Made by a program: the position numbers and the translations under genes. 64,000 bases of DNA from Clostridium sp. (GTDB lineage: Bacteria; Bacillota; Clostridia; Oscillospirales; Acutalibacteraceae): contig JAISSW010000016.1 of assembly GCA_031272895.1 (NCBI GenBank), positions 95,098 through 159,097 on the forward strand. The letters are read 5' to 3'. Of this stretch, positions 8,168 through 16,211 are shown in pieces. Numbering within the stretch: position 1 is the first letter of the stretch; every line of letters begins with the position of its first letter. Under the pieces are notes generated by a model, which saw only the letters and a program-made list of their open reading frames with translations, had not been told where the DNA came from and made no database searches.

Positions 8168-9178
8168 CTATAAAATCAGCATACAATCGCCAAAGGAGAA
8201 GAACCTGTATTTTTCCCGCACAGCCTCCGCATATGCGGCAAGGGTTCGCTCCCTGCCCAGCATTGCGGAAACAAGCATTATCAGGGTGCTTTGCGGCAAG
8301 TGGAAATTCGTCAGCAAGCCGTCGGTTACGCGAAAGCTGTAGCCCGGGTAGATAAAAATATCCGTGCTGCCGCTGCCCGCCGCCCCGCCTGAGGCCTCCA
8401 ATGTGCGGCAGCAGGTTGTGCCAACCGCAACAACCCTCCCTCCGCCTGCCTTTGCCGCGGCAATCAGCTCCGCGCTTTTTTTGGGGATAGAGTACCACTC
8501 CCTGTGCATATGGTGCTCCTCTATCCTCGCCGCCTTAACCGGGCGGAAGGTCCCCAAGCCAACGTGCAGGGTAATCGGCGCCACATCAACACCCCTTGCG
8601 CGGATTTCCTCCAACAGCTCCGGCGTAAAGTGCAGTCCGGCTGTCGGCGCCGCCGCAGAGCCGGGTTCACGGGCATAGACGGTTTGGTAGCGGTCCTTGT
8701 CCGCAAGCTTTTCCGTTATGTATGGCGGCAGGGGCATTTCCCCAAGCTCGTCAAGCAGCTCCAAAAAACGCCCCGCGTAGCTGAATCTTATCTCCCGGTT
8801 GCCGTCCTCCCGCACGCGCAGGACCCTTGCCTTAAGCCTGCCTTCGCCGAAAATCAGCTCAGCGCCCTCCCTTATCCGCTTGCCGGGCTTGCCCAAGCAA
8901 ACCCATACGTCCTCGCCAAGCTCATTGAGCAGCAGCAGCTCAACCGGCGAGCCTGTTTTCTTGCTTACTCCCAAAAGCCGCGCCGGCAGCACCTTGCTGT
9001 CATTAACAACAAGGCAATCGCCCGGGCGCAGGGCGGTTAGTATATCCCTGAATTGCCCATGCCGCCAATCCCCCGTCTTTTTGTCTATCAGCAGCATTCT
9101 CGATTCATCGCGGCGCTGCGTCGGGTGCTGTGCAATCAGCTCCGCGGGTAAAAAATAATCAAAATCCTTGGTATTCAT
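8168..9178 (-). CDS. queA: S-adenosylmethionine:tRNA ribosyltransferase-isomerase
   Basis: QueA transfers the ribosyl part of SAM to preQ1 in tRNA to form epoxyqueuosine. The N-terminus [45 protein letters not shown] and the C-terminal [16 protein letters not shown] are family signatures, and the 336-residue length is usual. I chose this ATG because AAGGGAG lies 7 nt upstream; the same frame reads 31 codons further up without family similarity. It is divergent from asd, with 138 nt between them. No preQ1 riboswitch is recognisable upstream, and no other queuosine gene is in the window. Confidence 0.96.
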   Translation of the reverse strand: MNTKDFDYFLPAELIAQHPTQRRDESRMLLIDKKTGDWRHGQFRDILTALRPGDCLVVNDSKVLPARLLGVSKKTGSPVELLLLNELGEDVWVCLGKPGKRIREGAELIFGEGRLKARVLRVREDGNREIRFSYAGRFLELLDELGEMPLPPYITEKLADKDRYQTVYAREPGSAAAPTAGLHFTPELLEEIRARGVDVAPITLHVGLGTFRPVKAARIEEHHMHREWYSIPKKSAELIAAAKAGGGRVVAVGTTCCRTLEASGGAAGSGSTDIFIYPGYSFRVTDGLLTNFHLPQSTLIMLVSAMLGRERTLAAYAEAVREKYRFFSFGDCMLIL

Positions 9179-9316
9179 TAAAACTCCCTTGACCTTTTGC
9201 TCCAAAACTGGTATGATATTAGCCAACGCTTTGCGGCTTAAACCCTGCATGGCGGATTTTGCCCGCAACATAGTATACAGCGAAAGCGGCGGGATTGCAA
9301 GAAGGGGTAATCAGGA

Positions 9317-10399
9317 TTGAAACAGTTTAACGTGGGAATCATCGGTGCGACGGGCATGGTTGGGCAGCGTTTTGCCACGCTTTTGGCCAACCACCCTTGG
9401 TTCAATGTGGTTTTATTAGCGGCAAGTCCGCGCTCCAAGGGCAAAAGCTATGCCCAAGCCTTAGGCGGGCGCTGGAGCATGAAGACTCCGCTGCCGGAAA
9501 AGCTTGCGGAGATGGTGCTTTATGACGCTACCGCAGACCTTGAGGAGATTGCCTCCAAGGTGGATTTTGTTTTTTGCGCGGTGGATATGCCCAAGGAGGA
9601 AATCAAAAGGCTGGAGGAGGCATACGCAAAGGCTGAATGCCCGGTAATCAGCAACAACAGCGCACACCGCGCCACTGCCGACGTGCCGATGATTGTGCCC
9701 GAGCTTAACGCCGAGCATTCGCAGGTTATTACGGCGCAGCGGGAACGCCTTGGCACAAAGCGCGGCTTTGTGGCTGTTAAGTCAAACTGCTCTCTACAGA
9801 GCTATGTGCCCGCGCTTTTCCCGCTACACAAGGCTTTTGGCGTTAAGGACGTGCTGGTTTGCACCTATCAGGCAATAAGCGGGGCGGGCAAAACCTTTGA
9901 CACCTGGCCGGAAATGCAGGATAACGTAATCCCCTTCATTGGCGGCGAGGAGGAAAAGAGCGAGCTTGAGCCGCTGAAGATTTGGGGCGAGGTCAAGGAC
10001 GGCAGGATTATCCCCGCGACGGAGCCGCATTTCACCGCGCAGTGTATTCGTGTGCCGGTGAGCGACGGACATTTGGCGGCTGTGTTTGCCCGCTTTGAGA
10101 AAAAGCCGACCAAGGAGCAAATACTTGAAACTTGGAGCGGCTTTGCGGGTGTGCCGCAGGAGGCTGCCCTGCCGAGCGCGCCGAAGCAATTCCTGCACTA
10201 CTTTGAGGAGGACAACCTGCCGCAAACAGCCCTGCAGCGCGACTTAGAGGGCGGCATGGCGGTCAGCTTGGGCAGGCTGCGCGAGGATAGTCAGTACGAT
10301 TACAAGTTTGTTTGCCTAAGCCACAACACCCTGCGCGGAGCTGCCGGCGGCGCCGTGCTTATGGCGGAGCTGCTGGCATATCAGGGCTGGCTGAGCTAA
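9317..10399 (+). CDS. asd: Aspartate-semialdehyde dehydrogenase (archaeal/fungal-like type)
   Basis: This enzyme reduces beta-aspartyl phosphate to aspartate semialdehyde, the branch point to lysine, threonine and methionine. GIIGATGMVGQRF binds NADP. The active-site cysteine is in VKSNCSLQSYVPAL. The stretch QAISGAGKTFDTWPEM and the late histidine in VPVSDGHLAAVF are conserved. The insert pattern and 360-residue length match the longer archaeal/fungal-like branch rather than the E. coli form. The start is a TTG with AAGGGG upstream; no ATG fits the family N-terminus. It leads a long co-directional run with dapA and dapB. Confidence 0.95.
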   Translation: MKQFNVGIIGATGMVGQRFATLLANHPWFNVVLLAASPRSKGKSYAQALGGRWSMKTPLPEKLAEMVLYDATADLEEIASKVDFVFCAVDMPKEEIKRLEEAYAKAECPVISNNSAHRATADVPMIVPELNAEHSQVITAQRERLGTKRGFVAVKSNCSLQSYVPALFPLHKAFGVKDVLVCTYQAISGAGKTFDTWPEMQDNVIPFIGGEEEKSELEPLKIWGEVKDGRIIPATEPHFTAQCIRVPVSDGHLAAVFARFEKKPTKEQILETWSGFAGVPQEAALPSAPKQFLHYFEEDNLPQTALQRDLEGGMAVSLGRLREDSQYDYKFVCLSHNTLRGAAGGAVLMAELLAYQGWLS

Positions 10400-10440
10400 T
10401 ATATATGGGCGTTAACAGCTTTGTTTTGGAGTGAAGCCGA

Positions 10441-10830
10441 ATGCGCCGAATCAGTCCCTATGAGCTTAAGGAAAAAAGTCTTGCACTGGCGGTTTGCGTC
10501 CTTAATGAATACCTTGAACTAAGGGAGAAGCACCGTGGCTTGGAAGAGCTGCTTGTAAGACTGCTGAGGGCGGGAACCCTGCCGGGAAAGCACATTGCGG
10601 AGGCTTTCCTCCCCTGCGGAAACGAAGAGCTTGCGGCAAACCTTGCGCTTGCCTGCTCCTGCGCAAGGGAAACGGAATACCTGCTGCGCCTGCTGGAATG
10701 CGCCGGACTTATGGAAAAGGAAAAGGCGCGTTGCGTAGCAGAACAGGCGCGCGAGCTTGCTGAGGCGCTTTGTGCAGCGCTTGACGAGTGCAAAACCAAG
10801 CGGCAAATATTTACGGCATTAACCTCTTGA
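10441..10830 (+). CDS. Four-helix-bundle protein, S23/23S rRNA IVS family-like
   Basis: A 129-residue, almost wholly alpha-helical protein. The pattern of an N-terminal helix, then GKHIAEAF, then a helix with CARETEYLLRLLECAGLM, then a final helix ELAEALCAAL follows the four-helix-bundle family named after proteins encoded in 23S rRNA intervening sequences (TIGR02436-like). In that family the N-I-A-E-G/A motif and an E-T-x-Y-W/L-L stretch are the landmarks. Its molecular role is not established. Its place between asd and dapA, with 23 nt to dapA, is unusual and implies co-expression with lysine synthesis genes. The family assignment rests on pattern only. Confidence 0.65.
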   Translation: MRRISPYELKEKSLALAVCVLNEYLELREKHRGLEELLVRLLRAGTLPGKHIAEAFLPCGNEELAANLALACSCARETEYLLRLLECAGLMEKEKARCVAEQARELAEALCAALDECKTKRQIFTALTS

Positions 10831-10853
10831 CCAAAAAAACAGGAGTGAAAGTT

Positions 10854-11741
10854 ATGAAGAAGCCAATCTTTACCGGGGCGGGCGTGGCAATAGTCACACC
10901 CTTTGATGCCGAGGGTAAAATCAACTACAAGCGCTTTGCGGAGCTGATTGAGTTCCAGCTTAAGCACGGCACAGACGCAATCATTGTTTGCGGAACAACG
11001 GGTGAAAGCCCAACCCTGGGGCATGAGGAGCATTCGGAGCTGATTCGTTTTTGTGTGGAGCAGGTTGCCGGGCGTGTGCCGGTTATTGCGGGTACCGGCA
11101 GCAACGACACCGCCTATTGCCTAAAGCTCTCCAACGAGGCGGAAAAAAGCGGCGTAGACGGGCTGCTGATGGTAACCCCCTATTACAACAAAACAAGCCA
11201 GCAGGGCTTGGTGGAGCATTTCACCTACCTTGCCGATAGGGTCAGCACGCCGATTATCCTCTACAACGTGCCGTCCCGCACGGGGCTTAACATTCAGCCC
11301 GCCACCTACAAGGCTCTCAGCGCCCACCCGCTGATTAACGCCGCCAAGGAGGCTAACGGCGATATTTCCGCCTTAGCGCAAACCGCCGCGCTTTGCGGGG
11401 AGGATTTGGTGCTTTATTGCGGCAACGACGACCAAATCGTACCCTTTATGTCACTTGGCGCGGTGGGTGTTATCTCCGTGCTGTCCAACATCTGCCCCGC
11501 CCAAACGCACGAGCTTGCCGCCGCCTGCCTTGAGGGTGACTTTGCCAAGGGCGCAAGGCTGCAGCTGGAATACCTTGACCTTTGCAACGATTTGTTCGCG
11601 GACGTCAATCCCATACCCGTTAAGGAAGCTATGAACCTTATGGGCTTTGATGTGGGACCCTGCCGCCTGCCGCTGCCGGCAATCGGCGCGGGGGCAAAGG
11701 ATAAGCTGCTTAGGGCAATGCGCAACCACAATTTGGTTTAA
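10854..11741 (+). CDS. dapA: 4-hydroxy-tetrahydrodipicolinate synthase
   Basis: DapA condenses pyruvate with aspartate semialdehyde, the first committed step to diaminopimelate and lysine. CGTTGESPTL is the signature 1 region. YYNKTSQQGLVEHF follows, and YNVPSRTGLNI carries the active-site tyrosine. The Schiff-base lysine is in AAKEANGD. The 295-residue length is usual. The ATG chosen has AGGAG 8 nt upstream; the frame is open 22 codons further, inside the preceding gene region, without family similarity. dapB follows after 43 nt. Confidence 0.96.
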   Translation: MKKPIFTGAGVAIVTPFDAEGKINYKRFAELIEFQLKHGTDAIIVCGTTGESPTLGHEEHSELIRFCVEQVAGRVPVIAGTGSNDTAYCLKLSNEAEKSGVDGLLMVTPYYNKTSQQGLVEHFTYLADRVSTPIILYNVPSRTGLNIQPATYKALSAHPLINAAKEANGDISALAQTAALCGEDLVLYCGNDDQIVPFMSLGAVGVISVLSNICPAQTHELAAACLEGDFAKGARLQLEYLDLCNDLFADVNPIPVKEAMNLMGFDVGPCRLPLPAIGAGAKDKLLRAMRNHNLV

Positions 11742-11784
11742 CCGTCAATTCGGCAAAGGGACGTAACAAGTAAGGAGCGAAAAA

Positions 11785-12534
11785 ATGCTGGAGATTCTAC
11801 TGTCCGGCTGCAACGGTCACATGGGGCGCGTTGTTGCGGATTTGGCGGCAAAGCGCACCGACCTGCGCATTGCCGCGGGCGTTGACCCTAACGCCGGGGC
11901 GGGCTTTGACTTTCCCGTTTTTTGCGCGCCGAAGGATGCGCCAAACTTAGGCGCAATAATAGATTTTTCGCACCCAAGCGCACTTGCCCCCTTGCTGGAA
12001 TATGCTGTGGCAGGCAGTGTTCCCGCGGTTATTTGCACCACAGGGCTTTCCGACCGCCACATAAAGCTGCTTGAGCGGGCGGCGGAGAAAATCCCGGTGT
12101 TCTTCAGCGCGAACATGAGCCTTGGCGTCAACCTGCTGCGTGCCTTGGCTCAAAAAGCGGCGCAAATCCTCGGCGGGGCATTCGACGTAGAGATTGTTGA
12201 GGCGCACCACAACCAAAAGTTAGACGCTCCCAGCGGCACGGCGCTTATGCTGGCGGACGCAATACACCGTGTTTTACCAAACACCCACTATGTTTATGAC
12301 CGCAGTAAGCAGCGCCAAAAGCGTGACAAACGGGAGATTGGCATTTCCGCAATACGCGGGGGGACGATTGTGGGGGAACACGAAATCCTGTTCGCGGGGC
12401 AGGGCGAGGTGCTGAAGCTCTCACACAGCGCGCAAAGCAAAGAGCTTTTTGCCGCCGGTGCCCTCAACGCGGCTGTGTTCATTGCGGACAAGCCCGCCGG
12501 GCTTTATGATATGAGCCGTATGATTAAAATATAG
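11785..12534 (+). CDS. dapB: 4-hydroxy-tetrahydrodipicolinate reductase
   Basis: DapB reduces the DapA product to tetrahydrodipicolinate with NAD(P)H. The N-terminal SGCNGHMGR is the nucleotide-binding loop. ICTTGLS and FSANMSLGVNLL precede the catalytic signature EAHHNQKLDAPSGTAL with the catalytic His and Lys. The 249-residue length is at the short end of the family. It is followed after 9 nt by the ACT-domain protein gene, so the two are surely co-transcribed. Confidence 0.97.
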   Translation: MLEILLSGCNGHMGRVVADLAAKRTDLRIAAGVDPNAGAGFDFPVFCAPKDAPNLGAIIDFSHPSALAPLLEYAVAGSVPAVICTTGLSDRHIKLLERAAEKIPVFFSANMSLGVNLLRALAQKAAQILGGAFDVEIVEAHHNQKLDAPSGTALMLADAIHRVLPNTHYVYDRSKQRQKRDKREIGISAIRGGTIVGEHEILFAGQGEVLKLSHSAQSKELFAAGALNAAVFIADKPAGLYDMSRMIKI

Positions 12535-12543
12535 GAGGCTGTT

Positions 12544-12993
12544 ATGGATTTTTGTATTGAGCTGCAAGAGGGAGTAACGCTGATTTCCCTTGCCGAATGC
12601 CCCACGGGCGCGAGCTTTTTGGCAGATGTTCTGGGACGTATTGCCGGCACGGGCATAGACGTTGATATGATTGCCCTTGCCCCCGGCAGCTCCGGGAGGG
12701 CGGCGCTTTCCTTCACCGTCAGCGACGAGGACTTTGCCCGTGTGCTTGGCGTAACCGGCGCCATGCAAAAGGAAAACCCGGCGCTGCGTGTGAGCGTAAG
12801 CAACGGACACGCAAAAATAACAATCGGCGGCGAGGCAATGGAGGGCTCCCCGGGCGTTGCGGCGAAGGTTTTTGCGACGGTGCAGGGGCTTGCGGATTTG
12901 CGCATGGTTACCACCGCGCTGACGGAAATAAGCCTGCTTGTTTCCTCAAGTGATGCACAGGAAACACTCTGCGCACTAAAAAAGCTGCTTTAA
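12544..12993 (+). CDS. Tandem ACT-domain protein resembling an orphan aspartokinase regulatory module
   Basis: A 149-residue protein with two ACT-like halves. The first (about residues 8-70) begins GVTLISLAECPTGASFLADV. The second (about residues 80-149) contains AKITIGGEAMEGSPGVAAKV and then VTTALTEISLLVSSSDAQ. The second half follows the order of the aspartokinase C-terminal ACT pair (a glycine-rich turn, PGVAA, then an S/T-E-I-x-L-L strand), which binds lysine or threonine. There is no kinase domain. Lying between dapB and truA, it may be an amino-acid sensor or a stand-alone regulatory subunit. That role is inference. Confidence 0.72.
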   Translation: MDFCIELQEGVTLISLAECPTGASFLADVLGRIAGTGIDVDMIALAPGSSGRAALSFTVSDEDFARVLGVTGAMQKENPALRVSVSNGHAKITIGGEAMEGSPGVAAKVFATVQGLADLRMVTTALTEISLLVSSSDAQETLCALKKLL

Positions 12994-13002
12994 GACTGCG
13001 CC

Positions 13003-13764
13003 ATGCGGCAATATTTACTTTCAATATGCTTTGACGGCACGGACTTCCACGGCTGGCAGTACCAGCCCAACGCAGTAACCGTGCAGGAGCTTTTGCACAG
13101 CGCCCTAAAGCTGCTTTGCGGCAGCGAGGTTCCGCCGCCCTTGGGCTGCTCCCGCACGGACGCTGGGGTTCACGCGGAGGTTTTTTGCTGCACCGTGCGC
13201 ACGGAAAAGGAATGGGCTTGCCCCGCCCTTGTCCGCGCACTAAACGGCAACCTGCCGCGCACGGTGCGTGTGCTTGGCTGCGAGGAGGTGGCGTTGGATT
13301 TTCACCCGCGCTATGACTGCACGGGCAAGCGTTACCGCTACCAGCTTTGGAACGCCGCCGCGGAGAACCCCTTTTTGCTGCGCTACTCCTACCACGAGCG
13401 CTTCCCCTTGGACGCGCAAAGGCTAAATGAGCTTGCGCAGCCCCTTTTGGGTACGCATGACTTCAGCGCCTTTTGCGCGGCGGGAGCGGGAACAAAAACA
13501 AGTGTGCGCACGGTAACAAGGGCGGATTTTGCCCGGCGCGGGGATTTGCTGCTGTTCACCGTGCAGGCGGACGGCTTCCTTTACAATATGGTGCGCATTA
13601 TGGCGGGGACGCTGCTGCAGTGCGCAAAGGCTCCGCACAGCCTGCCGCCGATTGAACAAATTATTGCCGGTCGGGAGAGGAAGAACGCCGGCGTTACCCT
13701 GCCTCCGCAGGGCTTGTTTTTGGAGTGGGTCGGCTATCAAGACAGGGAATATAAGGGAGTGTAG
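13003..13764 (+). CDS. truA: tRNA pseudouridine(38-40) synthase
   Basis: TruA isomerises uridines 38-40 in tRNA anticodon arms. CFDGTDFHGWQYQP near the N-terminus, the catalytic aspartate in GCSRTDAGVHAEVFCC and the segments GKRYRYQLWN and GFLYNMVRIMAGTLL are family signatures. The length of 253 residues is normal. Its stop is followed after 1 nt by the start of the membrane propeller gene, indicating translational coupling. Confidence 0.96.
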   Translation: MRQYLLSICFDGTDFHGWQYQPNAVTVQELLHSALKLLCGSEVPPPLGCSRTDAGVHAEVFCCTVRTEKEWACPALVRALNGNLPRTVRVLGCEEVALDFHPRYDCTGKRYRYQLWNAAAENPFLLRYSYHERFPLDAQRLNELAQPLLGTHDFSAFCAAGAGTKTSVRTVTRADFARRGDLLLFTVQADGFLYNMVRIMAGTLLQCAKAPHSLPPIEQIIAGRERKNAGVTLPPQGLFLEWVGYQDREYKGV

Positions 13765-13765
13765 A

Positions 13766-14881
13766 ATGAACAAAAGTCGCACAAACGCAGCTCTTATCCA
13801 CAAGCTGATTATTGCCGCCGTCGTTATGGCGTTTGGCGCTCTGCTTGTATTGGCGGTTATGTCCGGTGTTAACGGCGGGGGGCTTGCGGCGCTGTTCAGC
13901 TCCGGCGAAAAATCCGCTTTCCCCTATGTTTTTGAAGGACAGTCAGCCACACAGCTGCTGTTTGCCGGCAAAGGGGCGGAACTGTTGAGCGACGGCGGAG
14001 TCGCCATGCTCGATAAAAACGCCCGTGAGCTGTTCTCCTGTAAAATAGACTACACGGACATAACGGCGGCCGCAGCGGACGGCAGAATTTTGATTGCCAA
14101 CCGTGCCGACGGGCGCTATTTTTTGCACAACAAAAAGGGCGTAATATACGACGGCAAGCTGCGCAGACCGATAACTCTTGCTGCGCTTGGCAAAAGGACG
14201 GCGGCGCTGGCAAGCCAAAGCTCCTCCGGGGAGGCGGCGCTGGACGTGCTGGATAAAGACGGCGGCGAGCTTTTCAGCTGGACAAGCGAGCAGGAGCGGA
14301 TAGCGGCGCTTGCACTCTCCGCGGACGGACGCTATGCCGCCGCCGCCCTGCTGAGCATTGACGAGGGCGAAATATTCAACCGAGTGATTGTTTTTGATGT
14401 CAGGTCCGGCAAGCTCAAGGGCGAAACCGAGCTTGAGCCGGGCGCCGTGCTCAGGCTTTGCTTCACAAAAAAGAAGCTGCTTTATGTGCTGACGGAAACC
14501 AAGCTCTATTGCCTTAACACAAGCTGCAGCAAGGCAAGCAGCTGCGCGGAGTTCCTTGCGGGGTCCGCGCTGCGCTGCGCTTTTTCGGACGGCGGGAGAG
14601 CCGCACTGCTGCTAAAGGCGGAGGACAACACCCTTACCCTTAAGCTGTTTGGCGAAAATGGCGCGCTTGCATGGGAGAAGCTCTGCACGGAGCTTTCCGC
14701 GCTTGCCGCAGCGGATAAATACACGGCTGTGCTGCAAGGCGGGGAGCTGATTGTCTACGACAAAAAGGGCAAAAAAAAGGCAAGCTTTACCGCCCCCGTC
14801 GGTGTAATCAAGCAGCTTTTGCTTGCGGACGGCGCACTTTATGTGCTGAGCGAGAAAAGTGTTGAACAGTTTACTTTTTAG
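13766..14881 (+). CDS. Membrane-anchored beta-propeller-like protein (DUF5711-like), unknown function
   Basis: A 371-residue protein with one N-terminal transmembrane segment (about residues 12-35) and a large outer part. The outer part consists of repeated blades of about 40 residues with patterns such as GVAMLDKNARELFS, DVLDKDGGELFSW, LALSADGRYAAAAL and IVFDVRSGKLKG. This is typical of a PQQ/WD-like propeller and recalls the clostridial DUF5711 family. No catalytic residues are evident, so a binding or scaffold role at the cell surface is the best guess. The ATG at the start of MNKSRTN was chosen because the same frame upstream lies inside truA. A promoter for the next gene lies within its last codons. 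Confidence 0.75.
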   Translation: MNKSRTNAALIHKLIIAAVVMAFGALLVLAVMSGVNGGGLAALFSSGEKSAFPYVFEGQSATQLLFAGKGAELLSDGGVAMLDKNARELFSCKIDYTDITAAAADGRILIANRADGRYFLHNKKGVIYDGKLRRPITLAALGKRTAALASQSSSGEAALDVLDKDGGELFSWTSEQERIAALALSADGRYAAAALLSIDEGEIFNRVIVFDVRSGKLKGETELEPGAVLRLCFTKKKLLYVLTETKLYCLNTSCSKASSCAEFLAGSALRCAFSDGGRAALLLKAEDNTLTLKLFGENGALAWEKLCTELSALAAADKYTAVLQGGELIVYDKKGKKKASFTAPVGVIKQLLLADGALYVLSEKSVEQFTF

Positions 14882-14898
14882 CGGAAATATGCTATACT
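14870..14898 (+). promoter_or_regulatory. Internal promoter before the HAD phosphatase gene
   Basis: TTTACT and TATACT are 17 nt apart, with the extended -10 form TGCTATACT. It overlaps the stop codon of the preceding gene and can start a recX-rimO-pgsA transcript. Confidence 0.7.
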
Positions 14899-14927
14899 TA
14901 GCTCTGTTTGCGGAGTGAGGTAGTTTT

Positions 14928-15710
14928 ATGTGCAAGCTCAACGAAATACGCGCTAAGCAGGGCTTTTTGTGCGACATGGACGGCGTAGTCTACCACGGCA
15001 CACGCCTGCTTGATGGCGCCAAGGACTTTGTGGACTGGCTGGAACGAAGCGGCAAGCGCTATCTTTTCCTCACAAATTCAAGCGAGCGCTCCCCTGCGCA
15101 GCTGCACCAAAAGCTGCTTGAAATGGGTCTGGACGTGGACGAAAGCCATTTTTACACCAGCGGACAGGCAACCGCACGCTTCCTGTCCTCTCAGTCGCCC
15201 GGCTGCAGCGCCTATGTAATCGGCGGCGACGGGCTGAGGCAGGCGCTGACCGAGGAGGGCATTAGCCTGACCGAAAGCTCTCCGGACTATGTTGTTGTGG
15301 GAGAAACGCCTTATTACCACTACGCAATGGTCAAGCACGCGCTGCAGCTGGTTGTTGCGGGCGCAAAGCTTATTGGCACAAACCCGGATTTAACCGGTCG
15401 GGACGAAACGGGGATTATCCCCACCTGCCAAGCGCTCATTGCCCCCATTGCCCTTGCAAGCGGCAAAAAGCCCTACTACGTCGGCAAGCCGAACGCCCTT
15501 ATGATGCGCACAGGGCTGCGTATGCTTGGTGTCCACTCCGACGAGGCTGCAATCATCGGAGACAGGATGGACACCGACATAATCGCCGGGATTGAAACGG
15601 GCTTGGACACAGTGCTTTCCCTCTCCGGCGTAACCGCAAGGGAGGATATTGCTCAGTTCCCATACCGCCCAAGGTATATAATCAACGGGCTTGGCGAGCT
15701 TGCGGAGTAG
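14928..15710 (+). CDS. HAD-IIA family phosphatase (NagD/AraL-like)
   Basis: A 260-residue haloacid-dehalogenase-superfamily hydrolase of subclass IIA, related to NagD and p-nitrophenyl phosphatases. Motif I is CDMDGVVYHG. Motif II is FLTNSSERS. The C2 cap follows, with VVGETPYYHYAMVKHAL and GTNPD. Motif III is the lysine in YYVGKPNALM, and motif IV is IIGDRMDTDIIAG. These enzymes act on nucleotide or sugar phosphates or related waste metabolites. The substrate cannot be deduced. GGAGTGAGG supports the start. Its stop lies 3 nt before recX. Confidence 0.9.
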   Translation: MCKLNEIRAKQGFLCDMDGVVYHGTRLLDGAKDFVDWLERSGKRYLFLTNSSERSPAQLHQKLLEMGLDVDESHFYTSGQATARFLSSQSPGCSAYVIGGDGLRQALTEEGISLTESSPDYVVVGETPYYHYAMVKHALQLVVAGAKLIGTNPDLTGRDETGIIPTCQALIAPIALASGKKPYYVGKPNALMMRTGLRMLGVHSDEAAIIGDRMDTDIIAGIETGLDTVLSLSGVTAREDIAQFPYRPRYIINGLGELAE

Positions 15711-15713
15711 AAA

Positions 15714-16211
15714 ATGGCATACGGACGTTATAAACAGAATAAGCCCCTGCCGCCCTGCTACGACAAGGCTCTGGATTTGCTTGCGCGGCGCGCGCATTCC
15801 CGTGCGGAGCTTGAACACAAGCTGCGGGAGCGGGGCTACGCCGAGGACGAGCTGCAGGACACGCTGGAACGCCTTTGCGCGGCGCACCTGATTGACGACG
15901 CGGCATACGCCGAGCATATGGCGGAGCGCTTGGCGCGGACAAAGGGCTTTGCCCCAAGGCGCATTGCCTTAGAGCTGCGGCGGCGCGGCGTGGGCGACGA
16001 AGAGCTTTCCGCGGCGCTTGAGCCGCTTGAAACGCAGGACGCAAGGGAGTCAATCCGCGCGATGCTGGAAAAAAAATTCGCGCGGGATTTGGATAGTGAA
16101 AAGGGGCGGCGGCGTGCCGTAAACGCCCTTGTACGCATGGGCTATTCTTGGGGCGACATACGCTCCGCCATGCGGGAATATGATTCAACGGAGGAAAACT
16201 ACTATGACTGA
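15714..16211 (+). CDS. recX: Regulatory protein RecX
   Basis: A 165-residue, helix-rich protein of three repeated three-helix units, which binds the RecA filament and limits its activity. The first unit AHSRAELEHKLRERGYAEDELQDTL, the second with LIDDAAYAEHMAERLART, and GFAPRRIALELRRRGV are the RecX repeat pattern. The end of the gene overlaps the rimO start by 8 nt. recA is not in this window. Confidence 0.9.
   Translation: MAYGRYKQNKPLPPCYDKALDLLARRAHSRAELEHKLRERGYAEDELQDTLERLCAAHLIDDAAYAEHMAERLARTKGFAPRRIALELRRRGVGDEELSAALEPLETQDARESIRAMLEKKFARDLDSEKGRRRAVNALVRMGYSWGDIRSAMREYDSTEENYYD

Noticed and set aside
9179..9316. Lysine riboswitch before asd or preQ1 riboswitch before queA
   Set aside because: The divergent gap is only 138 nt, too short for a lysine riboswitch, and no preQ1 consensus is visible.
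12908..13240. Antisense frames with proline/arginine-rich products across truA and neighbouring genes
   Set aside because: High-GC shadow frames without ribosome binding sites or recognisable domains.
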